A DNA stretch of 64,000 nt from Massilia eurypsychrophila (GCF_002760655.1 NZ_PDOC01000007.1:124001-188000); one strand, 5' to 3'; numbered from the stretch's first letter, positions 45,622 to 54,813 are shown. The notes: generated by a model not told the origin, from the sequence alone. A program made the numbers and translations.

Positions 45622-46632
45622 CATTCTGACTACCTGAAATCGAAGGGCGGCCTGGTGTTCGTTTCGGCCGGTAACTCCGGCACCGATCAAGCCGCCTCCG
45701 TGACGAACTTGATGATCGTCGTCTCCGCCACCGATTCGTACGATGCCAAGGCCGGTTTCTCAGCTTCGGCGCTTTCGTCCACCTGTCGGCGCCGGGCGCC
45801 GGCATCTGGACCACATCGCGCGGCGGTGCTTACCAGGCCTGGAACGGCACCTCGTTTTCGAGCCCGCTGGCCGCCGGCGTTGCCGCCGTGATGATGGCGG
45901 CCAACCCGGCGCTCGACGGCGCCAGGATCGAGCATCTGCTGTATTCGACCTCGGTCGACCTCGGCGCCGCCGGCCCCGATCCCGTGTTCGGCTTTGGCTG
46001 CGTCGATGCCGGCGCCGCCGTGCTCGCCGCCGCCGCCATGGTGGTGGTGGCCGATACCCGGGCGCCATCGGTAGCGATCAACGCGCCGCTGGGCAGCAGC
46101 TCGGTGTCCGGCCTGGTCGCCGTCCAGGCCAGCGCGGTCGACAATGGCGGCGTGGCGCGGGGCGACCTGGCGGTCAACGGCACCACGGTGCCAGCAATGC
46201 CAACGCGCCTTATGACTTCAGCTGGAATTCGGCCGGCGTGGCAAACGGCATGGCCTACCTGGTGGCAGTGGCGTATGACGCCGCCGGCAACAAGGGCCAG
46301 TCGGCCACGGTCGCCGTCAACGTCGCCAACGCCGTCGTGCCGGTAGGGGGGGCGATACGATCGCGCCGGTGGTAACGATCAATAACCCGGTCGGCGGCGC
46401 TGTCTCCGGCACCGTGTCGATCAGCGTCAGCGCTTCGGACAATGGCGGCGCAGCCGGCATCACCCAGATGCCGTACATCGACGGCAAGCTGGTTGCCAAA
46501 GGCAGCGGCGGCACCCTGTCGTACAACTGGAACTCGCGCAAGGCCAGTTCCGGCGCGCACTCGATCCAGGCTGTTGCGACCGATCGCGCCGGCAATTCCC
46601 GCACCGCCAGCGTCAGCGTGACGACGCGCTGA
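45622..46632 (+). pseudogene. Decayed S8 protease with Ig-like domains
   Basis: The sense begins abruptly with YLKSKGGLVFVSAGNSG, then changes frame near 45763 to reach APGAGIWTTSRGGAY and WNGTSFSSPLAAGVA (the serine motif). It shifts again near 46190 (before NAPYDFSWNSAG) and again in a G run near 46350 (before DTIAPVVTINNP), and ends in RTASVSVTTR. The signal peptide, propeptide and the Asp and His regions are missing. It is clearly homologous to the intact protease at 42889. Three shifts plus a missing 5' half argue for a true pseudogene, although the G-run shift alone could be a sequencing error. Confidence 0.85.
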
Positions 46633-46672
46633 CCTCGGTCTGGCTCGCTCGCTTGAGCGACGCAGTAGCACA

Positions 46673-46699
46673 GCGAAGCCGCCTCAAGGGCGGCTTCGC
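46673..46699. terminator. Hairpin after the decayed protease
   Basis: GCGAAGCCGCC pairs with GGCGGCTTCGC around a short loop. There is no T tract, so it is at best a weak or old terminator. Confidence 0.45.
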
Positions 46700-46816
46700 C
46701 ATTTCCGGCCTGAGCGCGGTGCCGGAGCCCGAGGTTGCGGTTGGCCGGCACGGCGATGTCGATCAGCTTTGGCTTCGGCAGGTTCAGCGCGGCCATCAGT
46801 CGGGTCAGAGTCGGGT

Positions 46817-46941
46817 GGGGTCAGTGCCGACATTCGGACACAAGCCCATCCTTCACGACGCACCTACAGCAGAGGCCGTGTCCGGATGTCGGCACTGACC
46901 CCGGAGTGTGGACCCCGGAGTGTTCGACCCCGGAGTGTTCA
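46817..46941. repeat. GGGGTCAGTGCCGAC inverted repeat followed by a GACCCCGGAGTGT tandem repeat
   Basis: A 25-base arm at 46817-46841, starting GGGGTCAGTGCCGACATTCG, pairs with 46878-46902 with one mismatch around a 36-base loop. Immediately after it GACCCCGGAGTGT occurs three times in about 45 bases. This is a longer relative of the GGGGTC palindromes elsewhere in the window. The stretch from 46700 to 47184 holds no recognisable gene; two further GGGGTCAG motifs occur nearby, one near 47115. Confidence 0.75.
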
Positions 46942-47184
46942 AGGGCGCCGTCATCTCGCATCACCAGACCGCTGAGCTGATGCCGGGACGCGGATTCGTT
47001 GTAGCCTGAGCTTGGCTCAAAAAAGTCCATTGGAAACTTGATTTCCGCATTTCAATGTAGCGCGGAAATCGAAAATTCTCTCTTCCGTTCATATCAATTG
47101 AATGGATTCAACAGTGTGGGGTCAGCCTGGATTTTGGGCTACGCTTGCGTGTCGATTTATCAGTTTTTCCCGAGGATCAATTGA

Positions 47185-47601
47185 ATGACCAGTGACGCAA
47201 AGCAGCCCGCGGTGGAAGGCGACCTGACAATTCCATTGCATCAGGAACAGGTCGACGTTTCCATTCGTACTGTCGATACCGGCCGCGGTGTGCGTGTCAC
47301 GACATCGGTGAGCGAGCACCCGTTCGAAGTCGATGAAACCTTGCATCACGACGACGTCGAGATCAGCCATGTCGCGGTCGGCCAGTTCGTCACCGGCACC
47401 GACGTGCCGGCGCCGCGCTACGAGGGCGACACCTACATCATCCCGATCATCGAAGAGGTGCTGGTGGTGGAACGGCGCTTGCGCATCAAGGAAGAAGTTC
47501 ACATTACCAAGGTCAAGCGCGAAGACCGGCATACCGAAACCGTGTTTTTGAAAGCGGAACAAGTGCGCGTCGAGCGGTTCGACGACGCATCTGACACCTG
47601 A
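47185..47601 (+). CDS. DUF2382 (YsnF/AvaK) domain protein
   Basis: This 138-residue protein is made mostly of the DUF2382 stress domain: LTIPLHQEQVDVSIRTVDTGRGVRV at the start and IIPIIEEVLVVERRLRIKEEVHITKV at the end. Such proteins are linked to desiccation, heat and general stress, but their molecular role is not known. It lies 30 bases before a second, larger DUF2382 gene, probably in the same operon. The ribosome site is GAGG at loose spacing. Confidence 0.88.
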   Translation: MTSDAKQPAVEGDLTIPLHQEQVDVSIRTVDTGRGVRVTTSVSEHPFEVDETLHHDDVEISHVAVGQFVTGTDVPAPRYEGDTYIIPIIEEVLVVERRLRIKEEVHITKVKREDRHTETVFLKAEQVRVERFDDASDT

Positions 47602-47631
47602 TCACTTTGAATGAACCATTGGAGGCTTACC

Positions 47632-48777
47632 ATGCAACACACTCTCGTAGCCGTTTTTGATAACCGTACCGATGCCCAGTCTGCGATGGATGAGTTGCTG
47701 GCATCTGGCTTTTCGCGCCAGGAAGTGCGCCTGAGCGAAGGCACCACCGCCGGCACCACCGGCACCACCGACACGCTCGGTACTACCGGCACCACCGGCA
47801 GCACGGCGTCGAGCGACGACGGTTCGTTCACCGGCAGCATCAAGCACTTCTTCAGCGACCTGTTCGGTTCCGACGACGATACGCCGGCCAACAAGTACTC
47901 CGAAGCGGTCACCCGCGGCAGCCATGTGCTGACCGTGGTCACCGCCAGCGAGCCGGAAGTCGAGCGCGCGGCCGACCTGATCGAGCGCTTCGGCCCGGTC
48001 GACATCGACGAGAAGGCCTCGCAGTGGGGTGGCGCGGCGTCCACCGGCCAGGCACAGTACTCCGGCGCCGGCGCCCAGCAGTCGGCGCTGTTGTCGGCGC
48101 AAAATACGCAAGGCATGCAGCAAGGCACGCAGCAGACGATGCAGCAGGGTTCGCAGCAGCTCGCCACCGGCGAGAGCGCCGCGATCCCGATCATCCAGGA
48201 AGAGCTGCAGGTCGGCAAGCGCGAAGTGCAGCGCGGCGGCGTGCGGGTGTTCCAGCGCATGGTCGAGACGCCCGTTAGCGAAACGGTCAACCTGCGCGAA
48301 GAGCATGTCCACGTCGAGCGCCGTCCGGTAGACCAGCCGGCCAGCAGCGCCGACCTGGCCGGGTTCCAGGAAAAATCGATCGAGCTGCGCGAAACGGCCG
48401 AGGAGGTGGTCGTCCAAAAGTCGGCCCGCATCGTCGAGGAAGTGGTGATCGGCAAGGAAGTGACCAGCCACCAGGAGCAGGTCTCCGACACGGTGCGCCA
48501 CACCGAGGTCGACGTCCAGCAGCTCGGCGGGCAGGAGAACGACCTCTACTACCGCAACCACTTCGACACCAATTACGCCACTGGGGGCGGACGCTACGAG
48601 GATTACGCGCCGGCCTATGGCTACGGCTCGACGATGGCCAGCAGCCAGTACCGCGGCCGCTCGTGGGACGAGGTGGAGCCGAACCTGCGCAGCGACTGGG
48701 AAACCCGCAACCCCGGCTCGACCTGGGATAAAATGAAGTCCGCCGTACGTCACGGTTGGGACCGCGTTACTTCCTGA
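47632..48777 (+). CDS. Two-domain stress protein (GsmB/17M-like N-terminus plus DUF2382)
   Basis: This 381-residue protein has an N-terminal ferredoxin-like fold seen in general-stress proteins (MQHTLVAVFDNRTDAQSAMDEL; EVERAADLIERFGPVDID), interrupted by a low-complexity GTTGTTDT-type insert. A Gln-rich linker (residues about 155-175) follows, then a DUF2382 domain (IPIIQEELQVGKREVQRGGV; VNLREEHVHVERRPV). The C-terminus (WDEVEPNLRSDWE, WDKMKSAVRHGWDRV) resembles the tail of such proteins. I chose 47632 because GGAGG precedes it. Role: envelope or general stress, mechanism unknown. Confidence 0.87.
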   Translation: MQHTLVAVFDNRTDAQSAMDELLASGFSRQEVRLSEGTTAGTTGTTDTLGTTGTTGSTASSDDGSFTGSIKHFFSDLFGSDDDTPANKYSEAVTRGSHVLTVVTASEPEVERAADLIERFGPVDIDEKASQWGGAASTGQAQYSGAGAQQSALLSAQNTQGMQQGTQQTMQQGSQQLATGESAAIPIIQEELQVGKREVQRGGVRVFQRMVETPVSETVNLREEHVHVERRPVDQPASSADLAGFQEKSIELRETAEEVVVQKSARIVEEVVIGKEVTSHQEQVSDTVRHTEVDVQQLGGQENDLYYRNHFDTNYATGGGRYEDYAPAYGYGSTMASSQYRGRSWDEVEPNLRSDWETRNPGSTWDKMKSAVRHGWDRVTS

Positions 48778-48890
48778 TGCGGTCCTGATGCGCTGCTGCT
48801 GCCGCGGCTTGACGGCCGCGGCAGTATGATGTCGACACCGGCACGCCATTGGGGCGCTGCGGTTGTTCGGCGTTGACGACAGGGGAATAC

Positions 48891-49781
48891 ATGTTCGATG
48901 GTTTCGACAGTGGCACGGCAATCGTCGATGGCATCGCCATCCGCTATGTCAGGGGCGGCTCCGGCCCGCCACTGCTGCTGCTGCACGGGCATCCGCAAAC
49001 CCATGTCATCTGGCACAAGGTGAGCGCGCAGCTGGCGCGCCACTTCACCGTGGTGGCCGCCGACCTGCGCGGCTACGGCGACAGCGACAAGCCGGCCGGA
49101 CTGGACGACCATGGCAACTACGCAAAACGCGTGATGGCCAACGACCAGGTCGGCCTGATGGCCCAGCTCGGCTTCGAGCGCTTTGCCGTGATGGCGCACG
49201 ACCGCGGCGCGCGGGTGGCGTACCGGATGGCGCTGGACCATCCGCAGCGCGTGACCAGGCTTGTCACGCTCGACATTGCCCCCACCCTGGCGATGTACGA
49301 GAACACCACGCTTCAATTCGCGACCGCGTATTACCACTGGTTCTTCCTGATCCGCCCGGCGCCGTTTCCCGAAACGTTGATCAATGCCAGCCCGGACGCT
49401 TACCTGAAGTATCACATGGGCTCGCGCAACGCTGGCCTGGCGCCGTTTACCGAAGCGGCGCTGGCCGAGTATCTGCGCTGCATCCGCGATCCGGCCACCG
49501 TGCACGGCATCTGCGAGGACTACCGCGCCAGCGCCGGCATCGACCTGGCGCACGAGCGCGACGATATTGCCGCCGGCAGGAAGATCGAGTGCGAGCTGCT
49601 GGTCTTGTGGGGCGCCGACGGCACCATCGCCAAATGCTCCGATCCACTCAAGGAGTTTGGCAAAATCGCGCGCAAGGTCAGCGGCAAGGCGCTGCCGTGC
49701 GGCCACTATATTCCGGAAGAGGCGCCACAGCAGCTGCTCGACGAAGCGTTGCCGTTCCTGGTGGGCGCGCGCGAGGTGTAA
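48891..49781 (+). CDS. Haloacetate dehalogenase-type alpha/beta hydrolase
   Basis: This 296-residue hydrolase carries the residue set of fluoroacetate dehalogenases: nucleophile Asp104 with Arg105 and Arg108 (HDRGARVAYR), Asp128, halide-binding His149 and Trp150 (YYHWFF), Tyr211, and catalytic His272 (CGHYIPEEAP). The spacing is almost identical to the well-studied Burkholderia enzyme, so C-F or C-Cl bond hydrolysis of haloacetates is a fair prediction. I chose the ATG at 48891, following AGGGGAA. It stands alone between stress genes and a sensor kinase. Confidence 0.85.
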   Translation: MFDGFDSGTAIVDGIAIRYVRGGSGPPLLLLHGHPQTHVIWHKVSAQLARHFTVVAADLRGYGDSDKPAGLDDHGNYAKRVMANDQVGLMAQLGFERFAVMAHDRGARVAYRMALDHPQRVTRLVTLDIAPTLAMYENTTLQFATAYYHWFFLIRPAPFPETLINASPDAYLKYHMGSRNAGLAPFTEAALAEYLRCIRDPATVHGICEDYRASAGIDLAHERDDIAAGRKIECELLVLWGADGTIAKCSDPLKEFGKIARKVSGKALPCGHYIPEEAPQQLLDEALPFLVGAREV

Positions 49782-49878
49782 TATCACGTCACACTGTGCC
49801 TGGTCAAAAACGACGGATATTAACGTCGGGCAATTCAATTGACAGTTGTCCGAGGCACCACTTATGTCAAACTAGTAT

Positions 49879-51840
49879 ATGGTTGAGCCTTCCAATACGA
49901 GCGGAGCGTCCCCAAGCCTGACCCCTACCAACATGCCAAGCACTTCTGCCACTCCCTTTCACGTCGCCACCGACCGGTTCCGCCTGTTTGTCGACGGCGT
50001 GACCGATTACGCCATCTACATGCTCTCGCCGGAAGGCATCGTCAGCAGCTGGAATGCCGGCGCCCAGCGCTTCAAGGGTTATGCGCCGGACGAAATCATC
50101 GGCCAGCACTTTTCCCGGTTCTACACCGAGAAAGACCTGGCGACCGGCCTGCCGGCACGAGCGCTGGAGACGGCCTGCTCGCAGGGCAAGTTCGAAGACG
50201 AGGGATGGCGCGTGCGCAAGGACGGCACGTCGTTCTGGGCCAGCGTCGTGATCGATCCGATCTACGACGGCGGCGGCGCGCTGCTCGGTTTTGCCAAGAT
50301 CACCCGCGATATCACCGCCCGCAAGCGCGCCGCCGAAGCGTTACACGCCAGCGAGGAGCGCTTCCGCCTGCTCGTGCAGGGCGTCACCGACTACGCCATC
50401 TACATGCTGTCGCCGGAAGGCCTGGTCACCAACTGGAACGCCGGCGCCAGGCGCATCAAGGGTTACGAGGAAGCGGAGGTGCTCGACACCCATTTCTCGC
50501 GCTTCTATGTCGACGAGGATGTGGCCGCCGGCGCGCCGATGACGGCGCTCAAGCGGGCGGTGGCGGAAGGGCGCTATGAAAGCGAGGGGCTGCGCGTGCG
50601 CAAGGACGGCTCGCGCTTCTGGGCCCACGTCGTCATCGACCCCATCCACGACGAGCTCGGCACGCTGCTGGGCTTTGCCAAGGTCACGCGCGACATTACC
50701 GAGCGGCGCCAGGCGGCGCAGGAACTGGAGCGGGCCAATCTGGCGCTGTTCCAGTCGCAAAAGCTCGAAGCGATCGGCAAGCTGACCGGCGGCGTGGCGC
50801 ACGACTTCAACAACTTGCTCAGCGTGGTCGTCAACGGCCTCGGCATCCTGCAGCGCCGCTTGGTCGAGCCGGAAGACGTGCGCATCCTCGACGCCATGAC
50901 GCGCGCGGCCGCGCGCGGCGCCACGTTGACGCAGCAGTTGCTGGCGTTCGCGCGGCGCCAGCCGCTCAAGCAGGAGAACCTGGACCTGAACGAGGTGATC
51001 GGCTCGTTCGAGGAAGTGCTGCGGCGCGCCGGCAAGACGTCGGTCGATTTCACGCTGGACCTGGCGGCCCAGTTGCCGGCGGTCAGGATCGACGCCGCCC
51101 AGCTCGAAGCGTCGCTGCTGAACCTGATCGTCAACGCGCGCGACGCCACCGCCGACGGCGGCACCATCTGCCTGCGCACCGCGGTGGCCGACCTGGCCGC
51201 CGGCGAAGTGAGCACCCTGCCGGCCGGGCGCTACGTAATCGTCGAAGTGGCCGACAGCGGCGAAGGGATGAGCAGCGAGACGCTGGCCAGGGCAGTCGAG
51301 CCGTTCTTCACCACCAAGCCGGTCGGCAAGGGAACCGGCCTGGGCCTGAGCCAGGCGTATGGACTGGCCCAGCAATCGAAGGGCGACCTGGTGCTGCGCT
51401 CGGTCGTCGGCGAGGGCACCCAGGTGGCGTTCTATCTGCCGGCGCTGGGCGACGGCCAGCCGGCCACCGCGGTGGCGTCAACGGCCGAAAAAGCCTTGGT
51501 GGTCGACGACCAGGATGACGTGCGCGAGATGGCGGTGGCGCTGTTCGGCACCCTCGGCTATCACGTGATCTCGGCCAGGAACGGCATCGAAGCACTCGAG
51601 GCGCTGAAAAACGACAGGCAGATCGACGTGCTGTTTTCCGACGTCGTGATGCCGGGAATGAGCGGCATCAGCCTGGCGCGCCAGGCGCGCCTGCTGGCGC
51701 CGTCGCTGAAGATCATCCTGGCGTCCGGCTATGCGTCGGACGCCGCCGGCGACGAGAAGTCCGCCGTCGACGAGTTCCCGCTGATTGCCAAGCCCTACAC
51801 GCTGGCGCAGATCCTGAAAGAACTGCGGGCGGCGCCATGA
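49879..51840 (+). CDS. PAS-PAS hybrid histidine kinase with C-terminal receiver
   Basis: This is a 653-residue cytoplasmic sensor. Two PAS domains (about residues 33-150 and 160-275) are strikingly alike: both read RFRLxVxGVTDYAIYMLSPEG and end in LLGFAK-TRDIT. This indicates a recent internal duplication. A HisKA/HATPase module follows with phospho-acceptor His308 (GGVAHDFNNLL) and GTGLGLSQAYG. A receiver ends the protein with Asp588 (FSDVVMPGMSG). There are no membrane segments. The neighbour at 51875 is another kinase, convergent. Signal and output are unknown. Confidence 0.92.
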   Translation: MVEPSNTSGASPSLTPTNMPSTSATPFHVATDRFRLFVDGVTDYAIYMLSPEGIVSSWNAGAQRFKGYAPDEIIGQHFSRFYTEKDLATGLPARALETACSQGKFEDEGWRVRKDGTSFWASVVIDPIYDGGGALLGFAKITRDITARKRAAEALHASEERFRLLVQGVTDYAIYMLSPEGLVTNWNAGARRIKGYEEAEVLDTHFSRFYVDEDVAAGAPMTALKRAVAEGRYESEGLRVRKDGSRFWAHVVIDPIHDELGTLLGFAKVTRDITERRQAAQELERANLALFQSQKLEAIGKLTGGVAHDFNNLLSVVVNGLGILQRRLVEPEDVRILDAMTRAAARGATLTQQLLAFARRQPLKQENLDLNEVIGSFEEVLRRAGKTSVDFTLDLAAQLPAVRIDAAQLEASLLNLIVNARDATADGGTICLRTAVADLAAGEVSTLPAGRYVIVEVADSGEGMSSETLARAVEPFFTTKPVGKGTGLGLSQAYGLAQQSKGDLVLRSVVGEGTQVAFYLPALGDGQPATAVASTAEKALVVDDQDDVREMAVALFGTLGYHVISARNGIEALEALKNDRQIDVLFSDVVMPGMSGISLARQARLLAPSLKIILASGYASDAAGDEKSAVDEFPLIAKPYTLAQILKELRAAP

Positions 51841-51874
51841 TGCCGTTCGGCTGCCGCGACGGCGCCGCCGCCGC

Positions 51875-53263
51875 TTAAGCCGGCTGGGAGCAGGCCGGCT
51901 CGATCACCGGCATGCGGACGGTAAAGGTGCTGCCGCGGTTCCTGCCTTCGCTCTCGGCGGTGACGGTGCCGTCATGCGCTTCGACCAGGTTTTTCACCAG
52001 CGCCAGGCCGAGCCCGAGGCCGCCGCCCTGACGGTCGGACGTCCGCTCGGCCTGCACGTACAGGTCGAACAGGTTCGGCATCAGGTCTGCGTGCACGCCG
52101 ATGCCGTTGTCGACGACCCTGATCGCCATTGCGCCGACGTTCACTTCCAGCGTCACGTGGATGCGGCCGCCGTCCGGCGTGTAGCGGATCGCGTTGGTCA
52201 GCAGGTTGCTGACCACCTGCAGCATGCGCGTGCGGTCGCCGTGGACGATGACGGGCCCGTCCGGCAGCGACACACCGAGGGCGTGCCCCTTGCCGGCAGC
52301 GGCGGTGGCGACCTGTTCGACCGCACCGCTGATCACTTCGGCGATGTCGAGCGGCGCCTTGTCGATGACGACCAGGCCACGGCTGACGCGCGAGACGTCC
52401 AGCAAGTCTTCCACCAGCCGGCTCATGTGGCCCACCTGGCGGCTGATCACCTGGCTCATCTTGGCTGTCTTGTCCGGCTCGTCCGGTCCGGCCTGCAATA
52501 ATTGCGCGGCCATGCTGGCGGCCGACAGCGGCCCGCGCAGTTCGTGGCTGAGGATGGCGAGGAACTCGTCCTTGCTGCGGTCGGCGCGCAACAGTGCGTC
52601 GGCCTTCTGGTCGAGCTGCACGTTGAGCGCCTCGATGCGGCGGTTGGTCTCTTCCAGCCGGGCGGTGACGATCAGCAATTCGTCCTGCCTGGCCTGCAGG
52701 GCATTGAGGGCTTCGGTCAGCTCGCGGTTCTGCTGGTTCGCTTCCGACAGCGCGACATTACTCGGCAGTACGTCGAGCTGGGACAGCAGCTTGTCGATCG
52801 CCGCCGACGTCATCCGCGCCGTGCCGGCCGGCATCGTCTTGCACATGAAAATGGCCGTGCCGATGTCCTCGCCGGTGCGGATGTCGAAGCGGTCCATCAG
52901 GCGCCGCGCCGCCAGGATGCCCAGTCCCATGCCGGTCGTCGACCGGTAGCGCCCGCCGAGGATCTCGTCGATATTGCCGATGCCGGGCCCGCGGTCTTCC
53001 ACCGCCATCATCAGGTGCTGACGGCCATTGTCCTGCGTCACCGAAAACGTCACCGTGCCGATCACCGCATAATTGAAGATATTGCGCGCCAGTTCCGACA
53101 CGACGGTGGCGATGCGTGCCTGGTCGAGCGCGGTAAAGCCGCACAGCGAGGCAATCTGGCGCGCCCGCTGGCGACTGGCGATGACGTCGAATTCGCTCTG
53201 GACGGCAAGCGTCAACACCGCCTGGGTCGCTGCGAAAGGAAATGGGGACACGGCACTTTGCAT
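51875..53263 (-). CDS. Sensor kinase with an N-terminal RsbW/RsbT-like ATPase domain fused to a HisKA-HATPase kinase
   Basis: This 462-residue protein has two GHKL ATPase domains. The first, residues about 15-140, has the anti-sigma-factor kinase pattern (VVSELARNIFNYA, VEDRGPGI, GMGLGILAARRLMD). After a coiled-coil (about 175-225), a HisKA domain places His240 in ILSHELRGPLS, and a second ATPase domain ends with GGLGLGLALVK. Such fusions belong to partner-switching pathways, but no RsbR/RsbS or anti-anti-sigma gene is next to it here. A GTTCG-TAA-CGAAC dyad lies at 53270-53282 just upstream. Confidence 0.88.
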   Translation of the reverse strand: MQSAVSPFPFAATQAVLTLAVQSEFDVIASRQRARQIASLCGFTALDQARIATVVSELARNIFNYAVIGTVTFSVTQDNGRQHLMMAVEDRGPGIGNIDEILGGRYRSTTGMGLGILAARRLMDRFDIRTGEDIGTAIFMCKTMPAGTARMTSAAIDKLLSQLDVLPSNVALSEANQQNRELTEALNALQARQDELLIVTARLEETNRRIEALNVQLDQKADALLRADRSKDEFLAILSHELRGPLSAASMAAQLLQAGPDEPDKTAKMSQVISRQVGHMSRLVEDLLDVSRVSRGLVVIDKAPLDIAEVISGAVEQVATAAAGKGHALGVSLPDGPVIVHGDRTRMLQVVSNLLTNAIRYTPDGGRIHVTLEVNVGAMAIRVVDNGIGVHADLMPNLFDLYVQAERTSDRQGGGLGLGLALVKNLVEAHDGTVTAESEGRNRGSTFTVRMPVIEPACSQPA

Positions 53264-53408
53264 GGTTCAGTTCGTAACGAACGAGGAGGACAACGCCGAA
53301 ACGACCCGGCCTGGCGGACATCGCGTTCAGCGGCGGAAAAGGCTTGTCGCAGGAATTATATCCGAGCGCCACGGCGTCGGTGCCGCCGCGCCCATTTCGG
53401 CTTGGCGA

Positions 53409-53798
53409 TCAGCTGATTTCGATGATGAAGTAGGTGTCGGCGTTTTCGCTCGACATTTTCCACGGTCCGTCGCGTTTTACCGCCGGCATGGAAAACGGCC
53501 GCACATTGCCGGCGGAATTGCTTTTCCACTGATCGAGGAACCAGCTGCCGTCCGGATCCTTTTGCAGGATGTAGGAGTCTTGCGGTTTGTTCGACGCGTC
53601 CAGGCCGTTCGGTTCGATCGGCGTGACGCGCGCGATATTGGCCCAGAAGATACGGTCGCGGTTGGCGTCGTCGCTTTTAATCCAGCGGCCCGTATGCGGC
53701 ATGCCTGGCGACAAGAATCGTCCCAGCGTACCGAACTGGCGTGAGCCGCCCTTGCCCTGATCGGGTGGCGTGGCGACTCTGGAATAGTGAAACGTCAT
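53409..53798 (-). CDS. Hypothetical protein, 129 residues
   Basis: The product opens MTFHYSRVATPPDQGKGG and ends ENADTYFIIEIS. It is rich in Trp, Asp and Pro, with no signal peptide or membrane segment. I chose the ATG at 53798 since AGAGGA lies upstream; a longer frame to 53900 overlaps the neighbouring gene slightly and lacks such a site. No family recognised. It is 98 bases downstream of the acetyltransferase on the same strand. Confidence 0.6.
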   Translation of the reverse strand: MTFHYSRVATPPDQGKGGSRQFGTLGRFLSPGMPHTGRWIKSDDANRDRIFWANIARVTPIEPNGLDASNKPQDSYILQKDPDGSWFLDQWKSNSAGNVRPFSMPAVKRDGPWKMSSENADTYFIIEIS

Positions 53799-53896
53799 GG
53801 CTGATTTCCTCTTAGCTGCAACAGTATGGCGATTATTCCACTCGGTTTCCAGTGGAAATTGCGAACGATCAGATCGATTGGTCATCGTAGCCACAC

Positions 53897-54475
53897 TCAA
53901 GCGTGCACATCGAGCCGCAAACTCATGGTGGTATAAGAAAAGGAGTTGCCATCTATTCTATACATGTCGGCGATCTCGCCGGCCGTGATGAAGCCGGCCC
54001 GCCGGTACAGCGCCAGCGCGGCCCGGTTCTCGCTGATCACTTGCAGGTCGATCCAGGCGAGCCGCGCTTCCTCGGCCGCCCAATGGCGCGCATGGCCGAT
54101 CAGCGCGGCGCCCAGTCCGGCGCGGCGGCTGCCGCGGTCGACCCCGATGCCCAGCAGGCAGCGGTGACTGGTCAAGCCATCCGCGTGCGAACGCAAATCG
54201 ATATGGCCGATGATGCGGCCCCGCGGCGAGCGCGCCACCCAGGCGCGGCGCCAGCCGCGGCTGCCGACGGCAATATCGAGTCCATCGCGAAAGGCGCGCG
54301 CCCGTTCGGGCGGCATCGACGATGCGCGCTGCGGCAATGGCTGAAAGTAGCCGGCCTCGCCGCCGTTGTCGGCCAGGTGGTCGTTCAGGTACGTGACGAA
54401 TTCGCTAAAGTCGTCGGTGCCGAGTGCTTCGATAGCACAGCCGCTGTGGTTGGCGGCGTACGGCTCTGTTTTCAC
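53897..54475 (-). CDS. GNAT-family N-acetyltransferase
   Basis: This 192-residue protein has a full GNAT domain: IIGHIDLRSH, then LLGIGVDRGSRRAGLGAALIGHA carrying the acetyl-CoA loop, and VISENRAALALYRRAGF near the C-terminus. Substrate unknown. It is the first of two minus-strand genes, with AT-rich sequence upstream. Confidence 0.85.
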   Translation of the reverse strand: MKTEPYAANHSGCAIEALGTDDFSEFVTYLNDHLADNGGEAGYFQPLPQRASSMPPERARAFRDGLDIAVGSRGWRRAWVARSPRGRIIGHIDLRSHADGLTSHRCLLGIGVDRGSRRAGLGAALIGHARHWAAEEARLAWIDLQVISENRAALALYRRAGFITAGEIADMYRIDGNSFSYTTMSLRLDVHA

Positions 54476-54813
54476 GTTCCCCCCGAATGATCGCGTGGTG
54501 CTTGTAGTTTATGCAATTCAGCAACTGATGTCTACATGGCAATAGGCATTTAATTTAGAAAATATTCGGACCGTGTGTAACAGGAATTTGTACTTTCCTG
54601 CTAGAAAGCCGACGTTAGCGCTATTTTCCGATCTGTTAGCTACCGCACGGTGACAACATTGCAAATCCGTTATTTTTTAGGTTCGATGCAAAGAAATGGG
54701 ATAAGTACCTTAGGCGTCCGCGAGAAGCGTGCGCAATCAGGGAAAGAGAAAGTAGTGAGGGGTCAGTTTTCGCTCCACGCCGTGCAGGTTAATTTTATAA
54801 AAGGGAATACATC
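54476..54813. other. AT-rich intergenic region before the DUF883-like gene
   Basis: The 338 bases hold no convincing gene. A single GGGGTCAG motif occurs near 54758, and the ribosome site AAAAGGGAA is at the end. Promoters for the divergent acetyltransferase and the DUF883-like gene must lie here, but I could not place them. Confidence 0.4.

Noticed and set aside
46317-46796. Minus-strand frame starting MAALNLPKPKLIDIAVPAN behind the dead protease
   Set aside because: The first residues look protein-like, but the frame runs antisense through the Ig-like repeat of the pseudogene and has no clear ribosome site.
47195-47215. A second GACGCAAAG motif suggesting another c-di-GMP riboswitch
   Set aside because: It lies inside the DUF2382 coding sequence, with no GNRA hairpin or CTAA element around it.
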